From assembly GCA_022451505.1 (NCBI GenBank), contig JAKURX010000003.1, positions 1-55,638 on the forward strand: DNA of 55,638 nucleotides, given 5' to 3'. Below the pieces are notes generated by a model. That model made no database searches. It saw only the letters and a program-made list of their open reading frames with translations, and was not told where the DNA came from. The DNA comes from Acidimicrobiales bacterium. Its GTDB lineage: Bacteria > Actinomycetota > Acidimicrobiia > Acidimicrobiales > MedAcidi-G1. A program made the position numbers and the translations under genes. This document shows, piece by piece, positions 7,869-15,794 of this stretch (the first letter of the stretch is position 1; every line of letters begins with the position of its first letter).

Positions 7869-8744
7869 TCAGATACCGACTGAGGTGAGGTCGGCCAGCG
7901 CCGACTCCTTGGTGCCGCGACGACGCCGGAACCACGACATGACGGTGGCTCCGAGGGCGAGGGCGACCAGCGTGGAGGCGACGAGGAACGAGGCTAGGGC
8001 GTTGAGCGCCGGCGAAGAGCTGGTCCGCACGGCCGAGTAGATCCGGACAGGCACCGTCTCCGACCCGGCCCCCGAGGACAGGAAGGCGCTGATTACGAAG
8101 TCGTCGATCGACATGGCGAACACGATCACGAAACCGGCGAAGATGGCCGGGGCAAGCAGCGGGAGGAGAACCAGGCGGATGGCCTGGAACTGGCTAGCGC
8201 CCAGGTCTCGAGCCGCCTCCTCGTAGTCCCGTCCGATCGACAGGAGCCGGCCGCGGGCCACCACAACCACGTACGAGATGGAGAAGGTCACGTGGCCTAG
8301 CAACTGGGCTGGCCGTCCCAGCGGGATTCCGGTGTACAGGTTCGTGAAGACCAACAGCAGCGAGGCACCCATCACGATCTCGGGGGTGACGAGCGGGACC
8401 AACATCAACCAGTTGGCGCCGCTGGCCATCCGGGACCGCCATCGGGCCAGGCCGATAGCCAGAGCGATACCGATCGGGGTGGCCACCAGCATGGTGAGGA
8501 GAGCCAGAACCAACGAGTTGCGCAGGGCACTGTGCAGGGTCTCGTCGTGGAGAAGCGAGGCATTAGGTTCCCCGGTCCACCAGCGCAGCGAGAAGCCCTG
8601 CCAGACGGAGCGACTGCGCCCGCCATTGAACGAGAACAAGACGGCGATGGCTACCGGCAGAAACATCCAAAGCACGTAGGCCCACGTCCAGGTGGCAAGG
8701 CCGATCGGCCGCCGCCACGGGTTCCGACTTCGTCGGCTGCTCAC
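7869..8744 (-). CDS. ABC transporter permease, PotC-type
   Basis: This 291-residue inner-membrane permease has about six hydrophobic helices, starting with 'WTWAYVLWMFLPVAIAVLFSF' near residue 20. The cytoplasmic EAA loop that docks on the ATPase is seen as 'DYEEAARDLGASQFQAIRLV' near residue 190. This places it in the BPD_transp_1 family, PotC/PotI branch. It overlaps the upstream permease gene by four bases (ATGA at 8741-8744), so the two are translationally coupled. It converges with its ATPase gene, with 21 bases between the stops. It should form the translocation pore with the product of 8741-9670. Confidence 0.92.
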   Translation of the reverse strand: MSSRRSRNPWRRPIGLATWTWAYVLWMFLPVAIAVLFSFNGGRSRSVWQGFSLRWWTGEPNASLLHDETLHSALRNSLVLALLTMLVATPIGIALAIGLARWRSRMASGANWLMLVPLVTPEIVMGASLLLVFTNLYTGIPLGRPAQLLGHVTFSISYVVVVARGRLLSIGRDYEEAARDLGASQFQAIRLVLLPLLAPAIFAGFVIVFAMSIDDFVISAFLSSGAGSETVPVRIYSAVRTSSSPALNALASFLVASTLVALALGATVMSWFRRRRGTKESALADLTSVGI

Positions 8745-9670
8745 GCCCGGATCTCCCGCTGCATCCGCATGGTGCTGACCAGGTAGTAGGACATGAGGAC
8801 GACCAGAAGGGCCGACAGCACCAAGACCAGGACAGCCCCCTTCTGAGGCTGGGTGGTGGCGTTCAGGTAGAAGTCGACCTGGTTCCCCACCATCTCAGTG
8901 GCCGGCGACCGCGACAGCATGTCGTTCGTGTAGTAGTCACCGAACATGGGCAGGGCGATGATCACACCGGCCCCGAGCATCCCGGGACGCGACAGTGGGA
9001 TGGTCACGAGGCGGAACGTCCGGCCCGGTCCGGCTCCCAGGTCACGGGCCGCCTCAAGGAGCCGGCCGTCGAGTCGCTCGAGGGCGGCGTAGAGGGGGAG
9101 GACTAGGAACGGGACGTAGCCGTATACCAGACCCAGCACCACGGTGATCGATTGGCCATCCAACCAGTTCACCTGGACCCCGAACACCGAGAAGGCCCGG
9201 GTTACCCAGCCGTCAACCTGTAGCAGGTTGACCCAGGCCAGCATCCGCATCAGGTAGTTGACCCAAAACGGCAGGACCATTAGGGCTAGGAGGAGGCCGC
9301 GCCACCGTCCAGCGTGCCGAGCCAAGTAGTACGCCACCGGATAGCCGACGAAGAACGAGAGGACGACGGCACACACCACATAGGAAATGGTGCGTAGGAA
9401 CACCTTCCGGAGGCTCCCCCCGAAGATCTCGCCGAGGACCTCGCCCGCAGTGCCGAAGCTCCAGTCGAGAGGGTTCCAGGCCGGGACGGCGTTGCGGAAG
9501 ACGGGATCAATATCTCCGAAGGCCACGCAGACCAGCGCGTAGAACGGCACCACGAACAGCACCAGTAGCCAGACCGTCCCTGGGAGGGCGAACAGCCCCC
9601 AAAGGGTGCCCCGGTCACCGCGCCGTCGTGACCCGTCGGAGGTTGTTACGGAAGTTGGGGCGCCGGTCAC
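8741..9670 (-). CDS. ABC transporter permease, PotB-type
   Basis: This 309-residue integral membrane protein belongs to BPD_transp_1. A short hydrophilic N-terminus is followed by about six helices, the first 'LFALPGTVWLLVLFVVPFYALV' near residue 26. The EAA loop 'LLEAARDLGAGPGRTFRLV' is near residue 205. It is the PotB/PotH-like partner of the next permease, which it overlaps by four bases. It lies 46 bases downstream of the binding-protein gene on the same strand, so binding protein, PotB-like and PotC-like form one transcript starting near 11003. The substrate class is cationic amines, by family resemblance only. Confidence 0.92.
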   Translation of the reverse strand: MTGAPTSVTTSDGSRRRGDRGTLWGLFALPGTVWLLVLFVVPFYALVCVAFGDIDPVFRNAVPAWNPLDWSFGTAGEVLGEIFGGSLRKVFLRTISYVVCAVVLSFFVGYPVAYYLARHAGRWRGLLLALMVLPFWVNYLMRMLAWVNLLQVDGWVTRAFSVFGVQVNWLDGQSITVVLGLVYGYVPFLVLPLYAALERLDGRLLEAARDLGAGPGRTFRLVTIPLSRPGMLGAGVIIALPMFGDYYTNDMLSRSPATEMVGNQVDFYLNATTQPQKGAVLVLVLSALLVVLMSYYLVSTMRMQREIRA

Positions 9671-9716
9671 CGTCGTTGCTCAGCGAGAAACCGGTCGCCC
9701 GACAGTGGGCCGAGGA

Positions 9717-10970
9717 TCAGCCAGCGGTGAACTTGGCCCAGACGTCGGTCCAGCGGGCATCCACGTCCGGCTCCAGAGCCACGGCTCGGTTGCCCTTGGC
9801 GTACTGCGCCGGGGTTATCAGGGCGTTGGCCAGATTGGCCGGGACGTATTCCCAGTCGATCAGCGTCTGGGCGTCCAGGGCCTCCAGGGCCGGCTGGTAG
9901 CCCGTCCACCCGAAGTTTTCCAGGGCGTTGTCGACGTCGAGGAAGAAATTGATGAACTCATGGGCCAGGACGGGACGTTCGGCGTTCCTAGCCACGCAGA
10001 AGACGTCGTTTCCGGTCACCATTTCGTCGGGCTGCCAATAGCCGAGTTCGGTCCATGAGGCATCCTCCGGGAGGTACCAGACACCGAGGAGCATGTCACC
10101 TGACCAGCACTGGTTGACTACGCGTGTTCCAGCGGGGACCTCGGTGTAGGCGAGGATGTCGATTTTTGGGTTTGTGGCTGCCGACATCTCCCGGAGGTCC
10201 TCCAGGGCGGCGTTCAGGACCTTCTGGTCACCGGTGTTGATGTCCTCACCGTTGCGGTGCAGCACCGAGCCGATCACATCGCGGTAGGAGTCCAAGATGC
10301 CGAGGCGACCGGAATAGGCGGAGTCCCACAGGATGTCCCACCCGTTGCCCGACTCGAAGTAAGACGTGTCGACGTCCATGTCCGTCCGGTAACCGATCCC
10401 CGTCGAATAAATAATGTACGGAGTCGTGTACTGGGCACCCACGTCGTAGTAGGGGTCACGGAGGCCCTCAATGACGTTGCCGAAATTGGACAGGTAGGAG
10501 TGATTGAGGGGCTGGAGTAATTCAGCAGCCACCAGCCGGGACAGAACGGAGTCGGTCATCCCGATGATGAGGTCGGGCGTGAAGGCACCGGAGCGGAGCT
10601 TGTTGAGTGCCCCCTCCTCGGTGTCGTAGCTGGTGACGGCGGTCTTGACGCCGTAGGTCTCTTCAAACCGGGCGACCACGTCCGGGTTGAGGTAGTCCAC
10701 GTAGTTGAGGATCTGCAGGGTTCCGCCCTCGTGAGCTTTCCCGGCGGCCACGGCGTCCCCGACCGTGGGGAGCGTGACCGGCTTGTCGGGCCGGGCCAGT
10801 TTCAGGGCTGTGCCCGAACCGCCGTCGCTTCCGCAGGCGGCGAGGATCGACGGGCCGAGTACCAGGCCGCCGGCGGCCATAGCCGAGCCACCGAGGAACC
10901 GGCGTCTGCTGACCGGAGCACGGCTGGCGGAGGTGGTCGGGTGTCGGTGTTCAGACCGGCGGTTCTTCAT
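9717..10970 (-). CDS. ABC transporter substrate-binding lipoprotein, PotD/PotF-type, Tat-exported
   Basis: This 417-residue extracytoplasmic binding protein is the first gene of the importer operon. I chose the ATG at 10970 ('MKNRRSEHRH'), which has a GAGGGGG ribosome site about 9 bases upstream; a longer start at 11024 would run into the promoter and operator. The N-terminus has a twin-arginine signal ('SRRRFLGG', about residues 22-29) and a lipobox ('ILAAC'), so the mature protein is lipid-anchored after Tat export. 'LQILNYVDYLNPDVVARFEETYGV' and 'PDLIIGMTDSVLSRL' are typical of the SBP_bac_8/PotD group. A TATAGT -10 box (minus strand, 11010-11015) abuts operator O2, so expression should be TetR-controlled. 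The ligand is unknown; polyamine, betaine or a related cation is most likely. Confidence 0.92.
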   Translation of the reverse strand: MKNRRSEHRHPTTSASRAPVSRRRFLGGSAMAAGGLVLGPSILAACGSDGGSGTALKLARPDKPVTLPTVGDAVAAGKAHEGGTLQILNYVDYLNPDVVARFEETYGVKTAVTSYDTEEGALNKLRSGAFTPDLIIGMTDSVLSRLVAAELLQPLNHSYLSNFGNVIEGLRDPYYDVGAQYTTPYIIYSTGIGYRTDMDVDTSYFESGNGWDILWDSAYSGRLGILDSYRDVIGSVLHRNGEDINTGDQKVLNAALEDLREMSAATNPKIDILAYTEVPAGTRVVNQCWSGDMLLGVWYLPEDASWTELGYWQPDEMVTGNDVFCVARNAERPVLAHEFINFFLDVDNALENFGWTGYQPALEALDAQTLIDWEYVPANLANALITPAQYAKGNRAVALEPDVDARWTDVWAKFTAG

Positions 10971-11009
10971 CGATGGGCCCCCTCGTGGTAGTTCTCGCGA
11001 AGGCGCGGC

Positions 11010-11015
11010 ACTATA
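11010..11015 (-). promoter_or_regulatory. -10 box TATAGT of the binding-protein operon
   Basis: On the minus strand TATAGT lies about 40 bases before the ATG at 10970, leaving a leader of roughly 33 bases that holds the GAGGGGG ribosome site. Operator O2 begins 3 bases upstream and fills the -10 to -35 spacer. Confidence 0.5.
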
Positions 11016-11018
11016 GTC

Positions 11019-11048
11019 AGCCACTGACTGACTCGCCAGTCAGTGGCT
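11019..11048. promoter_or_regulatory. Putative TetR operator O2, 12-bp perfect inverted repeat
   Basis: AGCCACTGACTG (11019-11030) is followed by a six-base spacer and its exact complement CAGTCAGTGGCT (11037-11048). The core matches O1 at 6751-6772. It sits in the divergent gap between the binding-protein operon and the Rieske oxygenase and is well placed to repress both. Regulation by the TetR protein of 6138-6743 is an inference from the shared motif. Confidence 0.75.
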
Positions 11049-11121
11049 TCGGTCAGAGGTCCGGGGAGTCCGAGGGAATTGGGACAAGGTGGGGCCGACT
11101 GGGGTTCCGGAGGAGGGATAC

Positions 11122-12222
11122 GTGTCCACGGCGATGAAGCCCACATTGCGGGGGGAGGACTACCGGTCTCCCGCCATCTACGACGCTGACCTCGAGAGCG
11201 TCTTCCACCGGCGGTGGTGCTACGTCGGGCGCTCCGAGCGGCTCGCTCACGTGGGCGATCGCCTGGTGATCGACGTCGGTGCTGAGAGCGTCCTCGTGCT
11301 CCGCAACCGGGATGGAGACCCACAGGCCTATTACAACGTGTGCCGGCACCGGGGTTCGCAGCTGTGCGACGCCAGCGGGAGTGGCTTCGGAGCGGCGATC
11401 ACCTGCCCGTACCACGCTTGGAGCTATTCGCTGGACGGCGAGCTGGTGGCGACCCCGAACGTGGCGAAGGAGGAGCTCGACCGCATGGCGTTCCCACTCC
11501 ACCGGGTCGCGGTGGAGAGTTGGCAGGGGATGCTCTTCGTCAGCCTGGCTACCGACCCTCCGCCATTGGTGGACTGGCTGGCCGAACACAGTGACGAGAT
11601 CCTGTCGTTCGAGCGGTTGCAGCTGGACCGCCTCCGGCTTGGGAGGCTGGAGACCAGCACGGTGGCCGCCAACTGGAAGATTCTGGTGGAGAACTACGCC
11701 GAGTGTCTCCACTGCCCACAGATTCACCCCGAACTGGTAGAGATCATCCCCCTCCACCAACAGGGTGACGTGATCGACGAGGGCCGAAACGACGGTGGCG
11801 CCTGGTTGGCTGAAGGGGCCAACAGCTTTTCGGCCGACGGCACGGCCCCACTCCCGGTGATCGCCACCATGACGCCAGACGACGCACGGTCCTACCTCTC
11901 GGCGTTCGTCTATCCGAACCTCTTCGTCGACATCACCGGTACCAGCGTGATCCTGACTCGGTTAATCCCCCGGGGGCCGGCGCGGACCGACTACGAGATC
12001 GAGTACCTGTTCGAGCCCTCCGCAGTTGAGTCTGACGACTTCGACCCCAGCGCGGTCTGTGACTTCAGCAACCTGGTCCTGGCCCAGGACAACGCGGTTT
12101 GCGAACGCACCCAGCGGGGGGTGAGCTCGCGCTCGTTCGACCGGGGGATGTTCGCTGCCCGGGACTCGCTCTGCTGGGACTTCACCCAGCAATACCTCGC
12201 CGATCTGGCCGCAGAGTCGTGA
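11122..12222 (+). CDS. Rieske non-heme iron oxygenase, quaternary-ammonium (CntA/GbcA-like) type
   Basis: This 366-residue oxygenase component has an N-terminal Rieske [2Fe-2S] domain with Cys74-x-His76 ('NVCRHRG') and Cys95-x-x-His98 ('CPYHAW'). A C-terminal catalytic domain carries iron ligands His197 and His202 in 'NYAECLHCPQIHPEL' and a later Asp in 'LAQDNAV'. The residue bridging Rieske and mononuclear sites is Glu194 rather than the Asp of aromatic-ring dioxygenases; Glu at this position is characteristic of the carnitine oxygenase CntA/YeaW and related betaine-oxidising enzymes. I chose the GTG at 11122 because GGAGGAGG precedes it by 5 bases. No reductase gene is adjacent, so electrons must come from elsewhere. 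The likely reaction is O2-dependent N-demethylation or C-N cleavage of the imported quaternary amine. TetR-regulated through O2. Confidence 0.88.
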   Translation: MSTAMKPTLRGEDYRSPAIYDADLESVFHRRWCYVGRSERLAHVGDRLVIDVGAESVLVLRNRDGDPQAYYNVCRHRGSQLCDASGSGFGAAITCPYHAWSYSLDGELVATPNVAKEELDRMAFPLHRVAVESWQGMLFVSLATDPPPLVDWLAEHSDEILSFERLQLDRLRLGRLETSTVAANWKILVENYAECLHCPQIHPELVEIIPLHQQGDVIDEGRNDGGAWLAEGANSFSADGTAPLPVIATMTPDDARSYLSAFVYPNLFVDITGTSVILTRLIPRGPARTDYEIEYLFEPSAVESDDFDPSAVCDFSNLVLAQDNAVCERTQRGVSSRSFDRGMFAARDSLCWDFTQQYLADLAAES

Positions 12223-12257
12223 CCGTAGACGGGCACCGGGAGCGGCAGGGGCCGCAC

Positions 12258-12623
12258 ATGGACCCCATCGGTTCCGCCGAACGCCGGGTGGCCAACCGGT
12301 TCGAGGCCGAGTTCGTCCCGTTCATCGTCGACGGCGAGCCGTCGCCCGGCGAGTGGATCCTGCAGCTCGACGGGTCGTACCCGCTGGGGGGCGGCTTTCA
12401 CGTCTACCGCATGGACCCGGGCACGCGGACCACACCCCACGAGCACACCTGCGACGAGCAATTCCTGATGCTGGAGGGCGAGCTGATTGACCACGACGGC
12501 CACATATACCGGCCGGGGGATCTGGTGCTGCTGGCCGCAGGGACCCGGCACGACTCGAGAACCGAGACCGGATGCACCCTCGCCGTCTTCATCGCTACGA
12601 CAGAGGAGAACCTGGTCGACTGA
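12258..12623 (+). CDS. Small cupin-domain protein
   Basis: This is a 121-residue single-domain cupin. Motif 1 is seen as 'TTPHEHTCDEQFLMLEGEL' (His, His and Glu metal ligands) and motif 2 as 'YRPGDLVLLAAGTRHDSRTE'. The fold binds a divalent metal and serves as a small dioxygenase, isomerase or sensor. The ATG at 12258 has a CAGGGG site upstream. A GTG at 12219, overlapping the Rieske stop as GTGA, would add 13 residues and is the main alternative. It is the last gene of the Rieske transcript and may process or detoxify the oxygenation product. It converges on the amidohydrolase gene. Exact function not recognised. Confidence 0.82.
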   Translation: MDPIGSAERRVANRFEAEFVPFIVDGEPSPGEWILQLDGSYPLGGGFHVYRMDPGTRTTPHEHTCDEQFLMLEGELIDHDGHIYRPGDLVLLAAGTRHDSRTETGCTLAVFIATTEENLVD

Positions 12624-12672
12624 CCGGTTCCGCCGCTGGTTCCTCTTCAGCTGTTTTCTACGCTGGCGATCT

Positions 12673-14301
12673 TCACGGCGTGCGGCCGTCGGTGAGGGTC
12701 CAGGCGGGATGGCCGTCGACCCAGGTCTCTAAGACGACCACGTCCGGGAGATGGTCAACGGCGACAGTGAACGGGTCGTCGGCCAGGAGCACGAGGTCGG
12801 CGGGGTTCCCGACGGCCAGTGACCCGACGTCGTCCCGCCGTAGTGCGTGGGCTCCGCCCACCGTGTAGCCGGTGAGGGATTGTGCCCGGGTGATCCGATT
12901 TTCGTCGCCGAGAACCCGTCCCGCGGAGGTCAGACGCGTCTCAGCTGCCCAGCAGGACAGCATCACGCATGGCCTAGTCACCGGGGCGTCCGAGGACAGC
13001 ACGACGGGGAGGCCGGCCGCGGCGATCCGTCCTGAGGGGTACATGCCATCGGCCACCTCGGGGTGGTCGCGGCGCACGCCCTCCCCGTAAAGGTGGACCT
13101 GGGTTGGCTGCGGGACCGGGACTACTCCGAGCCGACACATCTCAGTTAGCTGGTCGGCAGACGGAAAGCCACAGTGCTCGATGCGATGCCGGAGGTCGGG
13201 GCGCAGCGGGGCCCGGCCCAGAGCGTCCAGCACCAGTTGGATGGCCTCAGGTCCTTGCGCGTGGGTAGCGGTCTGACGACCGGCGGTGGCCGAGGCGACC
13301 AGCAGGTCCTCCAGTTCGCCTGGTCCGTGGTACAGGTGCCCGTGGGTGGCACCGCAGCCGCATGGCAGGTATGCGGTTCCCCCGGTCAGGGCGCCGTCGG
13401 CGTAGTGCTTGACTCCACCGATTGACAAGCGGTCGTCGCCCAGCCACGAGTCGACCCCCAGGCGGTCCAGACCGTCGACGTGGCTGGACAAGACGTACAT
13501 CACCACACGCAGAGAGAGGCGCCCGGCGTCTCGAGCGGTTAGGAAGGCCCGCATCTCCCGTTCGGTCACCTGGCAGTCGCCCACGGTGGTGACTCCAGTG
13601 GCCAGGAACGCCTCCTGGGCATCGTCCAGCATGCAGGCCAGGTCGTCCGGGTCGTCCGGCAGGTGGAGGTTGGGGCCGTGGTTCCCGAGTTTTACCCCGT
13701 CGGATCCGGTCAGCAGGTCGCAGGCGGCGTCGAAGACCCGACCGGTGGGCCGTCCGTCCTCGTCACGGTCGATGACACCACCAGGCGGGGTGAGCGTCGC
13801 GGCGGTGATACCGGCCTCGGCCAGCCCATGGCTGTTCACCGAGAACCCGTGGCCGCTGACGTGCATCACGGTGACCGTCCGGTCGTTAGCTACCCGGTCT
13901 AGCTCCACGGCCGTGGGGTGCCGACCCTCGGTTAGGCGGTGGTGGTCGTAGCCGAAGCCGCGAATCGGAACTACGGAGCGGGCCTCGGTCCGGGCATGCT
14001 CGCCGAGCAGCTTGACCACCTCGTCGACGCTGGACGCCGAGGTCAGGTCGGCCCACGAGGCGCACTGGCCGTGCATGAGAGGATGGGTGTGGGCGTCGAC
14101 GAAGCCCGGGAGGACGCTGCGGCCGTCCAGGTCGACTTCCTGAGCGTCGCCGAGGGCTCGTGCGTCGGCCAGCGATCCGACGTGGGTGAGCCGGCGACCA
14201 TCGATCCGGACCGCCTCGACGGTGCCGACGTCGCCCTCCACCAGCGGATGGCACGGTCCGCCGGTGATGATCGTGCCCCGGTGGGGATCGCTGTGGTCCA
14301 C
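12673..14301 (-). CDS. Amidohydrolase family protein, YtcJ-like (metal-dependent)
   Basis: This 542-residue cytoplasmic hydrolase belongs to the amidohydrolase_3 family. The metal site begins with 'GFVDAHTHPLMHG' near residue 65. Further ligands are probably the His in 'TATHAQGPEA' and in 'HRIEHCGFPS', and the Asp in 'LSSDAPVT'. 'YADGALTGGTAYL' near 295 is the YtcJ-type substrate loop, and the C-terminus closes the small beta-sandwich ('GSLAVGNPADLVLL'). YtcJ-like enzymes hydrolyse amides, N-formyl or cyclic amide bonds, and natural substrates are rarely known. The GTG start lies 3 bases after the psuG stop, so both are likely co-transcribed. A role in nucleoside or base salvage with PsuG is possible but unproven. 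Confidence 0.87.
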   Translation of the reverse strand: MDHSDPHRGTIITGGPCHPLVEGDVGTVEAVRIDGRRLTHVGSLADARALGDAQEVDLDGRSVLPGFVDAHTHPLMHGQCASWADLTSASSVDEVVKLLGEHARTEARSVVPIRGFGYDHHRLTEGRHPTAVELDRVANDRTVTVMHVSGHGFSVNSHGLAEAGITAATLTPPGGVIDRDEDGRPTGRVFDAACDLLTGSDGVKLGNHGPNLHLPDDPDDLACMLDDAQEAFLATGVTTVGDCQVTEREMRAFLTARDAGRLSLRVVMYVLSSHVDGLDRLGVDSWLGDDRLSIGGVKHYADGALTGGTAYLPCGCGATHGHLYHGPGELEDLLVASATAGRQTATHAQGPEAIQLVLDALGRAPLRPDLRHRIEHCGFPSADQLTEMCRLGVVPVPQPTQVHLYGEGVRRDHPEVADGMYPSGRIAAAGLPVVLSSDAPVTRPCVMLSCWAAETRLTSAGRVLGDENRITRAQSLTGYTVGGAHALRRDDVGSLAVGNPADLVLLADDPFTVAVDHLPDVVVLETWVDGHPAWTLTDGRTP

Positions 14302-14304
14302 CGT

Positions 14305-15243
14305 TCAATCTCTTCCGGCGTCGAGGGCCGGAAGGGCGGCCAGTGCAGTGGCGATTTCGGCCGCCACCGTGGCGTTGTGTTCCACCAGGGCCACGTTGGC
14401 CTCGAGGCTGGCGCCTCGGGTGGTCTCACCGATGTGCGCCAGCAGGAAGGGTGTCACGTCGCGGCCGCGCACTCCGGCAGCGTCGGCTGCGGCCAGGCCG
14501 CCCACGATGGCCTCGGCGATGGCCTGTGGGTCGGCCTCGTCGGCAACAGGGATGGGGTTGGCCACCACCACTCCGCTGAGCAGGCCGCACCCCCAGTGGG
14601 CGTGAAGAATCCCGGCCGTGGTGGCTGGATGATCAGACCGGACCGACACCGGTAGGTCGCCGCCCCGGGTCCAGAACTCGGGCATCACGTCGGTGCCCTG
14701 CCCGACGACCGGGACCCCGAGCGTCTCCAAGGCCTCAACGGTTCGGGGCAAGTCGAGGACCGCTTTGGCTCCGGCACACACCACGGCCACCGGCAGTGTG
14801 GCCAGCGCGGTGAGGTCAGCCGAAATATCGCGACCCTCACCCCGGTGCACACCGCCGATCCCGCCTGTAGCGAACAGTCGGATCCCAGCCCGGTGGGAAG
14901 CGAACAGGGTGGCGGCCACCGTGGTGGAACCTGTCCGACCTTCGGCCAGCAGGTACCCCAGGTCGCGAAGGCTGGCCTTCTCGGCCTCCCCGCTGCCTAG
15001 ACGCTCAATTTCGTCGACCGAGAGACCGACCCGGAGTGATCCGTCGATAACGGCCACGGTGGCCGGGACGGCACCGGCGGCCCGGACGTCGGCTGCGCAG
15101 GCCAGCGCTGTCTCGACGTTCTGCGGAGACGGCAGACCGTGGCTGACGATGGTGGACTCCAGGGCCACCACAGCCCGCCCGTCGGCCAGTGCCGCCGAAA
15201 CCTCATCGGACACCCGTAGCCGTTCGGCCGATTTCCGCTCCAC
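14305..15243 (-). CDS. psuG: Pseudouridine-5'-phosphate glycosidase
   Basis: PsuG reversibly cleaves the C-glycosidic bond of pseudouridine 5'-phosphate to uracil and ribose 5-phosphate. Reading from the GTG at 15243 gives 312 residues, the length of E. coli PsuG. 'VALESTIVSHGLPSPQN' near residue 25 is the family's active-site strand. 'FATGGIGGVHRGEG' near 125 and 'LPRTVEALETLGVPVVGQGT' near 165 are equally diagnostic. A longer start (15339) would overlap the start region of the gene at 15345 and is unlikely. A CACACT box lies six bases before the GTG, as in the window's leaderless genes. PsuK, the kinase that normally supplies the substrate, is not encoded nearby. It is co-directional with the YtcJ-like amidohydrolase 3 bases downstream. 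Confidence 0.93.
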   Translation of the reverse strand: MERKSAERLRVSDEVSAALADGRAVVALESTIVSHGLPSPQNVETALACAADVRAAGAVPATVAVIDGSLRVGLSVDEIERLGSGEAEKASLRDLGYLLAEGRTGSTTVAATLFASHRAGIRLFATGGIGGVHRGEGRDISADLTALATLPVAVVCAGAKAVLDLPRTVEALETLGVPVVGQGTDVMPEFWTRGGDLPVSVRSDHPATTAGILHAHWGCGLLSGVVVANPIPVADEADPQAIAEAIVGGLAAADAAGVRGRDVTPFLLAHIGETTRGASLEANVALVEHNATVAAEIATALAALPALDAGRD

Positions 15244-15303
15244 GGTTCCAGTGTGGCCGGTGTAGAAGGCGGCGCGCCCGTCGGGCCGGAGGGGGTACGC
15301 CGG

Positions 15304-15309
15304 TAGAAT
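15304..15309 (+). promoter_or_regulatory. -10 box TAGAAT
   Basis: TAGAAT lies about 35 bases before the GTG at 15345, leaving a short leader that carries GGGAGG (15331-15336). It is divergent from psuG, whose start is at 15243. Confidence 0.4.
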
Positions 15310-15344
15310 GGACGGGCCCACATCACCAGCGGGAGGCACCCCCC

Positions 15345-15677
15345 GTGGCTAGCAAGACCAGCAGTACGCCGGCGGCGATCGGCATCGTGAAGTCGGTGGA
15401 GTTCGACGGCAGCAGCACTGTGCTGAGTTTCGGTGATTCGTCAACCACGTCAACGCTGGTTGTCGAAGCCGAGCCCAACATTTCGGGCGCCGAGCGACGG
15501 TTGAAGGCCTTCCACGACGTCTACACGGTGGTCGTCCGTGCCGATGCCGACGACGTGTCAGCTGAGCTCTACGGCGTGAACCACAACGGTGAAGTCAATC
15601 GCCCGGTGCCGGTGGCCGACGCTCTGGGCCTGTGGGAACTGGGTGTCCCGATTCGTGTAGAACGGGCCGCCGCCTGA
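15345..15677 (+). CDS. Hypothetical protein, 110 residues
   Basis: I read this from the GTG at 15345, which has GGGAGG eight bases upstream and a TAGAAT -10 box. The product is acidic and soluble, with alternating beta-strand-like segments ('GIVKSVEFDGSSTVLSFG', 'YTVVVRADADDVSAELYGV') and no membrane helix, Cys cluster or nucleotide motif. I do not recognise a family. Codon usage matches its neighbours, and the clear promoter and ribosome site argue that it is a real gene. It lies between divergent psuG and co-directional putA and seems to be its own unit. Confidence 0.7.
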   Translation: MASKTSSTPAAIGIVKSVEFDGSSTVLSFGDSSTTSTLVVEAEPNISGAERRLKAFHDVYTVVVRADADDVSAELYGVNHNGEVNRPVPVADALGLWELGVPIRVERAAA

Positions 15678-15732
15678 GTTGACGGTCGGAGACCACCTGA
15701 CCCCTCCCGAGTCCCGCTCGAGTCAGCGGTCA

Positions 15733-15747
15733 ACCGCCCTTGGCGGT
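15733..15747. terminator. Short GC stem-loop after the 110-aa gene
   Basis: ACCGCC, three bases, then GGCGGT, lies 56 bases after the stop at 15677 and 48 bases before putA. It lacks a T-run. The rest of the 15678-15794 gap shows nothing else I can support. Confidence 0.25.
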
Positions 15748-15794
15748 CCGGAACCGCGCCGGGGTCCACCGCGGAATTGTCCGATTCGGGGACC

